From the NCBI RefSeq assembly GCF_030056815.1, contig NZ_JASHKR010000011.1:1-64000 (forward strand): 64,000 nt of DNA, read 5' to 3'. This document shows positions 52,338 to 62,071 of the stretch, in pieces. The notes beneath the pieces were generated by a model. It saw nothing but the letters and a program-made list of their open reading frames with translations, was not told the DNA's origin and searched no databases. This stretch comes from Rhodococcus sp. IEGM 1379 (GTDB lineage: Bacteria; Actinomycetota; Actinomycetes; Mycobacteriales; Mycobacteriaceae). How positions within the stretch are numbered: position 1 is the stretch's first letter; every line of letters starts with the position of its first letter. The translations under genes and the position numbers were made by a program.

Positions 52338-54437
52338 TTACCCCTGGCCGTGATTGGAAGAGCCTGCGGAGGTCAACGACGGCGTCCCCAGCCGCTCCGT
52401 CGACAGTGGTGGCGTCGAGGAGCTGAATTGTGCTGCACGTCGCCCCGGTGTCGAATTCTCGGTGGAGGAATCCGCAGAGGACGGAGTGAACACCTTGGTC
52501 GGCGCGATGTTCGAGCGCGGCCCACCATCCCAGGTCTCGCTCACCGACGAGGAACTGCGCGCCGAGCCGCTGTCGGACCCGACGAGCTGACGAGCGATCA
52601 CGCTGCCCCTGTTGGCCGCCGGCGTCTGGATCCGAGGCATCATTGGCGCGGTTTCCTTGCCTGTATCGGTATCCGCGCTCGTCTGGAGATCACGCTTGGT
52701 GGCGTCGTGATCCGATTCTTTGCGTGAATCCGACAGTCGCTGTTGACGATCCATCGTCTTGCGCATATCGACTCGGGACTGGTCGACCTCCTGGCGGCGG
52801 CGCTGGTTGAGTTCGCGGCCTTCCGGGCGTGCCAGTACCCCGCCATCGTGAATATTGGTGCTGTAGCGGTCTTTTGCCTTCGGTGAGACTCGGTCGGCCG
52901 CGGCGCCACCCACGACTGCGGCTGTTCCCACACCGCCCGTTGCTGCACTGAGGAAGGCTTTTTTCGCCATCGACTGGATGCCGCGCGCCTTACGTTGGAG
53001 CGGACTGGCCTGATTCTGCGTGAAGGTCTGCGACATCCGCTTGAACGGCTTCATGATCATCCAGCACACCGCGGTCAAGATGATCATGAACCACAACCGC
53101 CACGTGCCGTCGACGATCCCGTTGTCGGTGTCGTAGAGCTTGACCAGCGCCATCAGATACAAGGCGATGACCACCGCACCCGCCACGCCCCACATGTAGG
53201 CCGTCGCGATCGCGCGACACACCCGAGAGAGAGTGCCGCCGTGTATTGCAGCAAGCGGAACCCAGATCGGCGCGAACAGGATGGCAAGCCGAATGGCCAG
53301 TAGTGCAGTGAGTTTGAGGATCGAGGCGCCGATCCACAGAACGGACGGCATCATCAGTTTGATCATCGCCATGAAACCGATCCCGGTACGTCCGGAATCT
53401 TTGCCTTGGAATTGGTTGTACGAGAGGTTCAACCCTTCGAGCTTCTTGATGATGTCGTCTTCGAAAGCCTTCGCCTTCGTGTCGGCCAACTCGCTTGCTG
53501 CTTCGTTGTCGTCAGCGATCTCTCGCTGCTCCCCATACGAGAACGCCAACGCGCCGCGCAGTTGCGGGCCGAGTTTGAGTTCCTCGTCATTGAAGTTCGC
53601 GCCAAACCACCCCTTACGCCAATCGTCGAGGAAGATCTTGTCGATCAGCACGTTGCGCGGATCTGTGTCGCTGCCGGATACGGAGAGCATCTGCCCTTGC
53701 GTGTCGGTGATGATCGACCCGAAGGTGTCGTCGGCGATCTGAATCGCTTTCTGTGGTGCGCCGACGAACAGCGCTCCGATGGCCAGCGCGGCTCCGGCAA
53801 TGGCCACGGTGCGGGCCACGGCGGCGGCATTGGAATTGAGTGCGTGCCACAGGATCATCGCCGCGACCGCGGTCAATGCGATGCCCAGCCACATTCCGTA
53901 GACACCGAACATGCCACTCGAGATGGAGGAGACGATCTGGTCGAACGTCGCCATCGCCGGGGCGATGCCGGCATCTTCGGCGGCTTGTCCGGTCTTGGTC
54001 TGGTCGTCGAGCCAGAATGCAGCGGCGGCGAATCCTTTGCCGATCCCGAGGAAGAGGTTGCCCGTGGTCGTGTCCGCGACGGCGCGAGGTGCGTTGACCA
54101 GGTCGTTACCGCAGCCGAGATCGTAAGTGGACCAGGACAAGCCGGCCCAGCCGTACGTTTCGTAGCCGGTGCCGCCGTCCTTCGGTTCACGGTCCTTGCT
54201 CGAGGAATCGAACTCCGAGGCCATCACCGAGTTCGGGTACTCGGGCGAGGGGACGTCCTTGCAGTCGAACCCGCCGGCCGATGCGATCGCGCCGCCGCCG
54301 ATCAGTGGCAGCAGCACCAACGCCAGAACAGCCAGAATGCGCCCGAGACGCACACCCAGCCCGTTTCCGCGTCCACGGCTGGTGCGAGCCTCCACGATCG
54401 CAGTTGCGAGCGTGGGGCGGCGTTCGGGTGTGATCAT
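52338..54437 (-). CDS. VirB6/TrbL-like polytopic channel protein
   Basis: ATG 54437 overlaps the VirB4-like stop by 4 bp and gives 699 residues. An N-terminal signal-like helix (ILAVLALVLLPLIGGGAIAS) is followed by a polar domain and about seven membrane segments between residues 165 and 480 (GMWLGIALTAVAAMILWHAL, AVVIALYLMALVKLY, LWFMIILTAVCWMIMKPFKR). The last 200 residues are polar, rich in Arg, Ser and Gln. This is the plan of the channel core protein next to VirB4 in actinobacterial transfer systems. Confidence 0.8.
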   Translation of the reverse strand: MITPERRPTLATAIVEARTSRGRGNGLGVRLGRILAVLALVLLPLIGGGAIASAGGFDCKDVPSPEYPNSVMASEFDSSSKDREPKDGGTGYETYGWAGLSWSTYDLGCGNDLVNAPRAVADTTTGNLFLGIGKGFAAAAFWLDDQTKTGQAAEDAGIAPAMATFDQIVSSISSGMFGVYGMWLGIALTAVAAMILWHALNSNAAAVARTVAIAGAALAIGALFVGAPQKAIQIADDTFGSIITDTQGQMLSVSGSDTDPRNVLIDKIFLDDWRKGWFGANFNDEELKLGPQLRGALAFSYGEQREIADDNEAASELADTKAKAFEDDIIKKLEGLNLSYNQFQGKDSGRTGIGFMAMIKLMMPSVLWIGASILKLTALLAIRLAILFAPIWVPLAAIHGGTLSRVCRAIATAYMWGVAGAVVIALYLMALVKLYDTDNGIVDGTWRLWFMIILTAVCWMIMKPFKRMSQTFTQNQASPLQRKARGIQSMAKKAFLSAATGGVGTAAVVGGAAADRVSPKAKDRYSTNIHDGGVLARPEGRELNQRRRQEVDQSRVDMRKTMDRQQRLSDSRKESDHDATKRDLQTSADTDTGKETAPMMPRIQTPAANRGSVIARQLVGSDSGSARSSSSVSETWDGGPRSNIAPTKVFTPSSADSSTENSTPGRRAAQFSSSTPPLSTERLGTPSLTSAGSSNHGQG

Positions 54438-57400
54438 GCTGCCCCGCCGAGTGCGTTCTTCGACGACGAGGAATTCAACGCGGCGAAGACGTGCGCGAGG
54501 TGCACGTAGTGAATCCAGCTCGACCGCACCAACTCGACATCGTCGGCCATTCGGATCATCCAGCGGCGCGCTTGATCCTGGTACGAGGTGTCGGTGTCTT
54601 CGTCGAGCGTGTCCTCGCCGCCGCTGCCCAATTCGGCGAGGAACTGCTCGAACCCTTGCCCGGCGGGGAGTTTGAGGAGTTTGAGGGCGCCTTCGATCGC
54701 ATGCGGATCGCCGCCGACGTCGCCGACGAACACTTCGTAGGTCAGTGCGGTCTTGTCGTCGCTGCCGTCCAATCCGAGGAAGTCGTCCGGGAGCTGCGAG
54801 CAGACCAGCGCGCGGACTTTGAACTTGCGTGAATCGCGTGCGATGCGCAGGTTCAGGGTTCGGCCGGCGCCGGTGGATTCGAGGTACTTGTTCTCGTCCA
54901 GGAAGAGTACTTTGCGGACGTGGCGCGGCTTTTCGTAGACGAGCCTGTTCGCCAGCCAGGCGGCCATGTGCATGAGCGGTGCGGTCATGCGTTGCTGCGG
55001 TGTCCACTGCGAGGACGGGGTTCCTTCGGGTGGGAGTTGGAGGCCGGGCATCGTCAAGATGGTGAGGCGGATGTCGTTGTCGAAGGCGTCGGTGCCGCTG
55101 CCGACGGTTCCGGATTCGGGGAAGAGCACGCGGGCTTCGGTGAGTTTCGACATCAATTCGAGCTGCTGGTAGAGGCCGCGGGCGCAGGTTTTCACGGCTT
55201 GATCGGGGTCGGTGTTGCCGATGTCCCCGATTTTGTCGAGGACTTCGGTGAGGTTGTGGTTGCTGTCGCCGCCGACCATGTTCGCGGCCAGATGCAGGAC
55301 CGGTTCGGTGTGCTCTTGGTGGAGGTGGCGTTCGGTGAGCATCATCTTGAGGACGGAGACGGCGACCTCGACGCGTTCGGCGGAGGCGGCGCGCAGGTCG
55401 GCGTCGAATTTCGACTGCGCCGCTGCGTGTGGATTGTGCTCGCGTGCGAACTCGATGTTGGCGGCGTCGTATTCGGGGTCCTCGCGCGCGGGGTCGGTGA
55501 TCACCCGGTACGGGTTCAACGCTCCCGCACGTGAATCCCGGCCTGTGAGTGCGTAGACGCGGGCGATGTCACCGAACTCCGGCAGGGAAGCCAGTGCGGC
55601 AAGCGGTCCGGACGGGTCGAGAACGACACCGTAGGCGCCGGCGCGCACCGCTTGGTAGACGATCATGCCGGCGAGGAACGTCTTGCCCGATCCGGGGACC
55701 GCGACGATCGGCGTCAGACCGGATTTGTGCTTGATCTCGTGGGCTGCGAACAGATCCCAGATTACCGGTCGCGGAGAAATCGATGCGGTCTCGCCGAGGA
55801 CGACACCGCGGCGGTCACCGATGCGGTCACTGACCGTGGCCATGCCGGCAGCAACTGCTTCGACGTCCATACGGCGGGCGTGGGCGATGTTCGCTTGCGG
55901 CTCGCCGGGGATGAACTCACGAAGGAGTTGGTATTGGCCGTGCTCGTGTTCGAGCGCGATGTGCGGGGAGTACATCTCGCGTAGGTCCGCGACCTTCTGC
56001 CGAGCATCATCGGGACTGGTTCCGACGACGGCGACGCGATACCAGCCGGTGGTGCGCGTGGAGAGTCCTGAATGGTCTTCCTCGACGTCGGAGATCACGT
56101 TCTGCGCGCGGGCATGCTGCTGCGCCAACTCTTTCGGCGGCACTTGATCGTGTTCGACGGTGTAGTGGTCGAATTGGCTCTCGATCTTTCCGGTCAGGGA
56201 GCGCATCTTGCGGATGGTCGAGGCCTTGTCGTGCAGTTCGATGCGATCCGACCATTCCAGCGGCTCACCAGACGGGTCGCCGATGATCTGCCAGGGGAGC
56301 ATCCGTTCGGGGATCGGCAGGGGAGCCATGCGACCGACGGTCAGCACGATCACCACACCGAAATAGGTGCGACCGTCGACGACACCGGAGACGGTCGTGT
56401 AGCCGTCACCTGGAGTCAGGGACAGGTCGGTGAGGTCTTCGAGGGCCGCGACGTCGGTGTCCTCCCAGTCCCCGCCGCCGGCGATCGCCCCGCCGGCTTC
56501 GAGGGGCAGCCCGATCGTCGCGGATCGGCGCAGGAGGTAGTCGATCGCAGCCGGTGTCGCCGGGGTTGCTTTGACCCCGCGCCCGGAGAGGATCCGTTCC
56601 AATGCGGCGAGGTGCTCGGCGAGGGCTTTCTGCTCGCGATCGAATGCGTCGTCGGCCCAACGGTTTACCCAGCGGCAGACCCGGCCGAGGAGAGGCCAAT
56701 CCGCGACATGCAGGAGGGAACGCGACACCCAATCCAAACATTGGCCGAGGCCGGAACGCGGCGGGAGTTCGATGCCCCAGTAGCGGCCCTTGATCGTCGC
56801 GTTCGACCACAGCATCGCGTGCTGCTGACCGCGCAGGTAATCCGCCCACGACAATGCACCAGGCACATCGGGGATCGGTGTGGCCCAGGTGTTGTGATCG
56901 ATCGCCCACTGCGCCACCGGGAACGGGGTGCGCACGAGTCGGCGATGCAGGGTGCGCACACCAGCTTTCTGCAGGTTGGTCAAGATCATTGCTTCGTCTT
57001 GGATGAAGCGGCGTTGTTTGCCGGTGGTGCGGAAATTCCAGGGGCCTTGGCGTTGGACGAACCACGCTGTCGAGGTGGTCTGGGTGCGGGTGATGTTGGC
57101 GGAGGTGCCGGTCAGTTTCAGGCGGACGGCTTTGCGTTCGCGGTCTGCGCGTTTCTTCGCTGCAGCTTTGTCGCGATTGGTGGCAGGCTTACGTGATTTC
57201 TTCGCTGATCGGCCGCGGCGACCACCACCCCGGAGAGCATTCTCGGCGGCCTGATCGACATCGACAGGCTCTGCGGTGGTGTCGTTCTCTTGGTCTTCGT
57301 CGTCGTAGGTGTCGTAGTCCGGTACCGGGGTGGGTGCGGCTTCCGACCATGCCCGCGCAGTCCGCGGGGCGGAGAGTTGTCCCGCTGCCCACGATGGAGG

Positions 57401-57484
57401 AAGAGCACCAGGCGGAATGACCGGAACCGGATCCTCGACCTTCGGATCGAACAGAGCGGCAATATCGTTGTCGTGAAAGGTCAT
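54434..57484 (-). CDS. VirB4-like conjugation ATPase
   Basis: The 1016-residue protein has a disordered acidic and basic N-terminus (residues 1-125, with KKSRKPATNRDKAAAKKRAD), a helical domain, and a C-terminal RecA-type ATPase. Walker A is VAVPGSGKTFLAGM near residue 600. Walker B is KVLFLDENKYLES near 880, with a following LRIARDSRKFKV block. The size and position match VirB4/SCO6880-type motors, which energise assembly and substrate passage through the channel. The gene overlaps the PrgI-like gene and the VirB6-like gene by 4 bp each. Confidence 0.9.
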   Translation of the reverse strand: MTFHDNDIAALFDPKVEDPVPVIPPGALPPSWAAGQLSAPRTARAWSEAAPTPVPDYDTYDDEDQENDTTAEPVDVDQAAENALRGGGRRGRSAKKSRKPATNRDKAAAKKRADRERKAVRLKLTGTSANITRTQTTSTAWFVQRQGPWNFRTTGKQRRFIQDEAMILTNLQKAGVRTLHRRLVRTPFPVAQWAIDHNTWATPIPDVPGALSWADYLRGQQHAMLWSNATIKGRYWGIELPPRSGLGQCLDWVSRSLLHVADWPLLGRVCRWVNRWADDAFDREQKALAEHLAALERILSGRGVKATPATPAAIDYLLRRSATIGLPLEAGGAIAGGGDWEDTDVAALEDLTDLSLTPGDGYTTVSGVVDGRTYFGVVIVLTVGRMAPLPIPERMLPWQIIGDPSGEPLEWSDRIELHDKASTIRKMRSLTGKIESQFDHYTVEHDQVPPKELAQQHARAQNVISDVEEDHSGLSTRTTGWYRVAVVGTSPDDARQKVADLREMYSPHIALEHEHGQYQLLREFIPGEPQANIAHARRMDVEAVAAGMATVSDRIGDRRGVVLGETASISPRPVIWDLFAAHEIKHKSGLTPIVAVPGSGKTFLAGMIVYQAVRAGAYGVVLDPSGPLAALASLPEFGDIARVYALTGRDSRAGALNPYRVITDPAREDPEYDAANIEFAREHNPHAAAQSKFDADLRAASAERVEVAVSVLKMMLTERHLHQEHTEPVLHLAANMVGGDSNHNLTEVLDKIGDIGNTDPDQAVKTCARGLYQQLELMSKLTEARVLFPESGTVGSGTDAFDNDIRLTILTMPGLQLPPEGTPSSQWTPQQRMTAPLMHMAAWLANRLVYEKPRHVRKVLFLDENKYLESTGAGRTLNLRIARDSRKFKVRALVCSQLPDDFLGLDGSDDKTALTYEVFVGDVGGDPHAIEGALKLLKLPAGQGFEQFLAELGSGGEDTLDEDTDTSYQDQARRWMIRMADDVELVRSSWIHYVHLAHVFAALNSSSSKNALGGAA

Positions 57485-57885
57485 CGGGGATCCTCACCAT
57501 CGAACGGGGCAGAAGCGTCGCGGGTTGTCGATGCTCCCGCGGTCAACCGGTCGGGCAGGGACACGAACACGGTTTTGCCGACCTTCGGTGGACGCGGAGC
57601 CACCAGATCGTTGAGAGCAGCTTTCACCACCGAGCGCAGCGGACGATCCGCAGTGACGTACTTCGCGATCCGCGTCGTCGCCCACACCGTCACCAAAGCC
57701 ATCACCAACAGAGACTTGAATCCGAGCGGAACGTGCAAGATCCCGCGAGCGATCACGAACACCACGATGAACGCGGTCGCGCCGACGATGCCTGCGGTGT
57801 AGCGGATCCGGACCGGCAGGGGATAGCCGGTCGGACCGAGGTAGTGCCGGTCCACGCGGTACATCAGGTCGTCGTTGTCGATCAC
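57481..57885 (-). CDS. PrgI/VirB3-like small membrane protein
   Basis: The 134-residue protein has a short start (MYRVDRHYLGPTG), two adjacent membrane segments (IRYTAGIVGATAFIVVFVIA, and LGFKSLLVMALVTVWATTRI) and a basic tail (PKVGKTVFVSLPDRLTAG). PrgI-family proteins have this plan and always lie next to the VirB4-like ATPase, as here. Confidence 0.78.
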   Translation of the reverse strand: MIDNDDLMYRVDRHYLGPTGYPLPVRIRYTAGIVGATAFIVVFVIARGILHVPLGFKSLLVMALVTVWATTRIAKYVTADRPLRSVVKAALNDLVAPRPPKVGKTVFVSLPDRLTAGASTTRDASAPFDGEDPR

Positions 57886-57927
57886 CGATTACTCCGTTCA
57901 CGTGGTCTCAGGGTTCGCATCAACGGT

Positions 57928-58254
57928 CTAGGTGCTGATTCCGAAGAGACCGAGGAGCCAATTGCCGATCCCGGTCGCAGCAGATTCCGACGTCGCGATC
58001 CCGAGGTACGCGAGCCCGAACAGACCCAACCCGCCGACCGTGAAGACCCGCGAGAGATTGCCTTTGAGACCGCCGACCAGCACCACACACGCGAGTGCGA
58101 TCAGGATCGTGAACACGACGTTGTCCTTGATCCACGCGCGCAGGCCACCGGTGTTGACGTCCGTCGACTGCGCGAGGGTGACGACATCGGTGGCAGCAGG
58201 TGGGTGCGTCGTCGCGATCGACACGTCGATCACGGTGGTGGCGATAGAAAACAT
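57928..58254 (-). CDS. VirB2-like small two-helix membrane protein
   Basis: ATG 58254 gives 108 residues. Two membrane segments, VFTILIALACVVLVGG and VFTVGGLGLFGLAYLGIA, follow a short N-terminal region (MFSIATTVIDVSIATTHP). The plan fits the pilin-like or channel subunit found before PrgI and VirB4 in these systems. It lies 42 bp upstream of the PrgI-like gene and starts the visible transfer operon. Confidence 0.65.
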   Translation of the reverse strand: MFSIATTVIDVSIATTHPPAATDVVTLAQSTDVNTGGLRAWIKDNVVFTILIALACVVLVGGLKGNLSRVFTVGGLGLFGLAYLGIATSESAATGIGNWLLGLFGIST

Positions 58255-58357
58255 GAGCACTCTCCAACAGGTTGAACAACCAGATCCCACGAATGTGGTT
58301 GTGCGGGAAAGTAGAAGAGTGGGGTCGCGGATTCAATCCGCCTGTGGATAACTGTCG

Positions 58358-58822
58358 TCAGTTCAGTGGACGGGTCGGCAGGTGGGTTCGGACATCTTCG
58401 TGATCATCGCTGGTACGAACATCTTTCGGCTCTCGTGTGACGGGTTCCGGGGGAGTGGACCATCGACGTTGTTCGTGCGCGGTGTCGAGGGTGTTTCGAC
58501 GCAGGTCTGTGGGAGGTGATTCGAGTAGGTCGAACCGAGGGTCTCTGCGTTCGTGTCGATGGGTGCTCGGAGGCAGCCTCGGAACAGGTATCGATGGACA
58601 CTGAAAACTCGTCTCGGGTGCCCTTGCCGGGGGATCGGGGAATGGGTTGAACTGGTACCTCTTTCGGACGGTCGCACCACCTGCCCGTATGGCTACCGGC
58701 AAAGCGGTTCCGGTGCACCAGTTTCCCGTCTCCCCGCACAGGGTGCAGGTACCGAATGCACGCCGCTGCACGATATGCACGCAATGCGAGCAGAGCATGC
58801 ACCGCACGCGGTACGTGCACAC
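58358..58822 (-). CDS. Cys-rich N-terminus, hypothetical
   Basis: The 154-residue frame begins MCTYRVRCMLCSHCVHIVQR, continues FGTCTLCGETGNWCTG, a possible zinc-binding head, then a proline- and arginine-rich low-complexity tail. Several frames here are open, so coding is uncertain. The Cys pairs and position ahead of the VirB2-like gene favour a real gene. Confidence 0.4.
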   Translation of the reverse strand: MCTYRVRCMLCSHCVHIVQRRAFGTCTLCGETGNWCTGTALPVAIRAGGATVRKRYQFNPFPDPPARAPETSFQCPSIPVPRLPPSTHRHERRDPRFDLLESPPTDLRRNTLDTAHEQRRWSTPPEPVTREPKDVRTSDDHEDVRTHLPTRPLN

Positions 58823-59502
58823 GCTCTGCGGGGCGGGTGTGAATCGGGGTGAAGTTCACGGCTTCCGAAAGGGGTTTGAAAAAACGGGCGGATCCACCGT
58901 CCCCTCCGGGGTCACTCCCCCCGGCCCTTCGGGCCTAGGGGGGAGTGTATTCATGAAAATTGCTCCACGCCAACCTATTTCACGCAGTGCAGGTCAAAGC
59001 GTGTGCGGCGGTATGCGGCGCCCGTCATCTGACGTGCTGCCGGTGCGTCATCTCAGGGTTCTCGACATCGGCGGATGAAGGCTCCGCAGCGCGCATATCA
59101 AGTAGTCCGAGAGGGCTGACAAGGAGCTGGAATCGGCAGCCTGAAAACGCTTCGGCACGATCGAATCCAGTCGTCCACGAGGCAGTGAACCGAGGTGCTG
59201 TTCGGAGGTTGAACAAGGTGGTTCGCAGACCTTCTGCCAGGTGCCCCGCAGCCCTCCGGATTGCGCTTCCCGCGACGGGTCTTCCAGTGTTGCAATCGCT
59301 GTCGGCTCGAACGTCCACGGACACATGACTCGGCGGGCGTGAGAGCGCATGTACGAAGTGTTCGTGTGGGCAGCGCAGTAAGCAGCTATCAGAGTTATCC
59401 ACAGGCGGATTGAGAATCTCTCCCCGTGCCTGCGAAAGTGCTCCCACAACGCACCCCGGCACAACCTGTCCCGGGACTTGATTCGAGCGAAAGGAGCAGT
59501 CG
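58823..59502. other. Divergent intergenic region, candidate transfer or promoter region
   Basis: This 680-bp gap separates the leftward and rightward transfer operons. It contains a long hairpin (58914-58946), CCCC/GGGG pairs just before it, and TTATCCACAGG at about 59394. Open frames are present but have no domain character. A transfer origin or operon promoters are plausible; no nic motif can be named. Confidence 0.4.
58914..58946. repeat. Long GC-rich hairpin
   Basis: ACTCCCCCC (58914-58922) and GGGGGGAGT (58938-58946) form the outer stem; GGCCC and GGGCC close the inner loop. A smaller CCCC-TCC-GGGG hairpin lies at about 58900. It may be a terminator, or part of an origin of transfer. 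Confidence 0.55.
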
Positions 59503-61608
59503 GTGGGCAGAAGTCAGCACGACCCACTCAAAGACTTCCTCGTCGACCTCTTCAGTTCGGATACGCCGAAAGGGCAGGCAGGCAAGGCGGAGGAGACTGC
59601 GGTCGGCAAGTACACCGCGTTCGCGCCGTTCGCTGTCATCGCAACAGCTTTCGCGTTCTACACCCCGCAGTTGGTCGAACTGACCGGACACGCATCCGAG
59701 AATCAGATCGCCTCCGTCGCAGCATCGATCCACCGATACCGCTGGCTGATCCTGATCATCACTCTCAGCCTGATCTCGCTCGACATCGTGCGGTTCCTCT
59801 CCCACCGCCGCCGCGTCCGACTCGATGCGCAGGTGCGCCAGGCCACCCGCCATCTCCCCGTCAAAGTCGCCGTGGGATTCCCGCCCGGCATCACCACGTT
59901 GCGCAGCGCCCGGATCACACTTGCCCGCGGTGCGATCATCCGTCCGAAAGAGATGGACGAATTGACCAGTGCAGTACGTGCTTCCGCGAGCCGACCCGGA
60001 GGGAAATGGACCTACACGCTCAGGCGCGAAGCGCATCGCGATCAGATCGTCATCACCCGCAAGGAAGTGGCACCCGACACCCGATCGGCTCGGCACAAGG
60101 CCCTCGACAAGGCCCTCAAAGACGGGCCGCTCAAAGACCCGGTCGTCACCGTCGATTCGCACGACGACAACGGCATCGAGACCGCATTCAAGATCACGTT
60201 CACCCCCTCGCTCAACAGCGGCGCACGAGCGTTCCAGAAGAAAGTCGACGAAGCACTCGCCGCCCTTGCCGGCGAGCACGAATCAGGGCGTACCTGGGCG
60301 ACGGACTGGTCCCCGTCGCAGGGCTACCTCGTCATGAGCCTGCGCGCACCGCTACCCACCCGCGTCGATCATCCACTCGAACTCGTCGGCGAGAATCTAC
60401 GCCACCTGCCGTATGCGACCGCGGCATCGGATCAGGTCATGTTCTGGGACATCTCCACGAAGTCGAACAAACCACATTCCTTGATCGTCGGCCCCACCGG
60501 CGGCGGAAAAACCTCGGTCATCCGCACCCTGCTCACCGAAGCCTCCCGGCGCGGAATCCCGTTCCTGGGCGTCGATCCGAAAATGATCGAACTCGACGGA
60601 CTCGAGGGATACCCCGGCTGCGCCGCGATCGTCTACGACGCCGTCCGCTCGGCAATGCTCGTACGCGCCCTGCACAGCGAAATGATGGCCCGCAACCACT
60701 ACGTCCACGTGAAGAAAATCGAGCCCTCACAGCTCCCACTCCTGATCACCGTGCTCGACGAATTCTTCATCCTCTCCGGCAAATGGCAACGCCTGGCGAA
60801 GACCGGCGACGACGAAACCCGCGAGCTGCTCAAGGAACTCGACCCGCTCGGCGCGTGGGCCGATCTCGCGGTGCTCGCACGCTCGGCCGGCATCCGCTTG
60901 CTGCTCGGTGTGCAGCGTCCCGACGCCTCCCTGTTCGGCGGCGCATCGGGCAACGCGCGCGACAACTTCGGCACCCGCATTTCGCTCGGCAACCTCTCGC
61001 AGGACGGCGCGATGATGATGTGGGGCGACTCCCAAGTCGGACGCGAAATCGACACCTCCGTTCCCGGTCGCGGCGTGGCATTGGGCAACGACGGCATACC
61101 GGTCGATGCGCAGATGTGGTGGACACCGAACGTCGACCCGCACCCGAACAAATGGAACCAGCTCTCGGACTCGGAGAAGAAGATCATCAACGGGCTCCGG
61201 CCACAGCAGGAACCGCAGATCGCGTTCTACTCGAAAGAACTGCGCCAGTTCATCGAATCCGAACGCTCCATGGCTACCGCTGCACGCGAGCGCGGCCACG
61301 CTCCGGAGCCGACCGTGCTCGATCAGTACATCGACACCCCCGCCAGCACCGCAGATGACGATATCGCCGATGCGATACCCGCCTCGGCGGTCACCGAAGG
61401 CATGACCGTACTGATCGACGACGGCCACGGCAACGAATACGCAGCAACCGTTTTCGCCGTCACCATCATCCGCGACAAAGACACCGGGAACGTCACCGAA
61501 ACCACACTCACCTTCCACGGCACCGGACGGGTGAAGAACCACATCACCTACGGGCCGCACGAAGTGGTGATCCTCCCCGAACCCGACAAAATCCTCACAC
61601 CGGTGTGA
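59503..61608 (+). CDS. FtsK/TraB/TcpA-like DNA translocase or coupling ATPase
   Basis: GTG 59503 after AAAGGAG gives 701 residues. Two membrane helices near the N-terminus (FAPFAVIATAFAFYTPQLVE, WLILIITLSLISLDIVRFLS) are followed by a middle domain and an FtsK-type motor. Walker A is GPTGGGKT at 330-337; Walker B is LLITVLDEFF near 413. The motor has the hexameric translocase plan, with a C-terminal domain (about residues 560-701) unlike FtsK gamma. It may be a coupling protein like TcpA or, if conjugation is of double-stranded DNA, a TraB-type pump. Tandem repeats directly follow the gene. Confidence 0.88.
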   Translation: MGRSQHDPLKDFLVDLFSSDTPKGQAGKAEETAVGKYTAFAPFAVIATAFAFYTPQLVELTGHASENQIASVAASIHRYRWLILIITLSLISLDIVRFLSHRRRVRLDAQVRQATRHLPVKVAVGFPPGITTLRSARITLARGAIIRPKEMDELTSAVRASASRPGGKWTYTLRREAHRDQIVITRKEVAPDTRSARHKALDKALKDGPLKDPVVTVDSHDDNGIETAFKITFTPSLNSGARAFQKKVDEALAALAGEHESGRTWATDWSPSQGYLVMSLRAPLPTRVDHPLELVGENLRHLPYATAASDQVMFWDISTKSNKPHSLIVGPTGGGKTSVIRTLLTEASRRGIPFLGVDPKMIELDGLEGYPGCAAIVYDAVRSAMLVRALHSEMMARNHYVHVKKIEPSQLPLLITVLDEFFILSGKWQRLAKTGDDETRELLKELDPLGAWADLAVLARSAGIRLLLGVQRPDASLFGGASGNARDNFGTRISLGNLSQDGAMMMWGDSQVGREIDTSVPGRGVALGNDGIPVDAQMWWTPNVDPHPNKWNQLSDSEKKIINGLRPQQEPQIAFYSKELRQFIESERSMATAARERGHAPEPTVLDQYIDTPASTADDDIADAIPASAVTEGMTVLIDDGHGNEYAATVFAVTIIRDKDTGNVTETTLTFHGTGRVKNHITYGPHEVVILPEPDKILTPV

Positions 61609-61648
61609 CACACCCAGCGACGAGTACATCTGCACCCCTCATTCCCAG

Positions 61649-61693
61649 AACCCTCGAACCCTCGAACCCTCGAACCCTCGAACCCTCGAACCC
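61649..61693. repeat. Five tandem 8-bp repeats, AACCCTCG, behind the translocase gene
   Basis: AACCCTCG is repeated five times without change (61649-61688), followed by a partial sixth copy. It starts 41 bp after the translocase stop and ends before the next gene's ribosome site. Streptomyces TraB translocases recognise arrays of 8-bp repeats in the clt region near traB, so this could be the protein's own recognition site. That function is inference. Confidence 0.8.
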
Positions 61694-61714
61694 CTGCATG
61701 AAAGGTCCACCCCC

Positions 61715-62071
61715 ATGAGCCGACGTATCTCCCAGTCGATCACCCCCACCGCCGAAGACATCGCCCTCCTGCGCGGACCCTTCGCCGCACCCAAAGGCGG
61801 CGGCGATCCGCTCATCACCGAACTACGCAAAGTCCTCAAAGACGCCGTACCCCCATGGCTCGCCAAGCTCAGCGAAGACCAGGAACTCACCGGGCCGCGA
61901 CTCGACGAAATCAACAACGCCGTCGCCACCCGCCGCCAGATCATCGAAGTCCTCCCCGACGGTAAAGCGCGCAACGACGCGCTCGCCGCACTCGAGAAGG
62001 CCGGCGACATCGTCGCGGAAATGAACACCGAACTGTCCGCCATCACAGCGTTCAGCCCGGCCAGCGCCTGA
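61715..62071 (+). CDS. Small helical protein, unknown function
   Basis: ATG 61715, after GAAAGG, gives 118 residues: TPTAEDIALLRGPFAAPKGG, DAVPPWLAKLSEDQELTGPR, KARNDALAALEKAGDIVAEM. It is soluble and helical with no motif I recognise. Its stop overlaps the ParA-like start (TGATG), so it may be the partner or regulator of that ATPase. Confidence 0.65.
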   Translation: MSRRISQSITPTAEDIALLRGPFAAPKGGGDPLITELRKVLKDAVPPWLAKLSEDQELTGPRLDEINNAVATRRQIIEVLPDGKARNDALAALEKAGDIVAEMNTELSAITAFSPASA

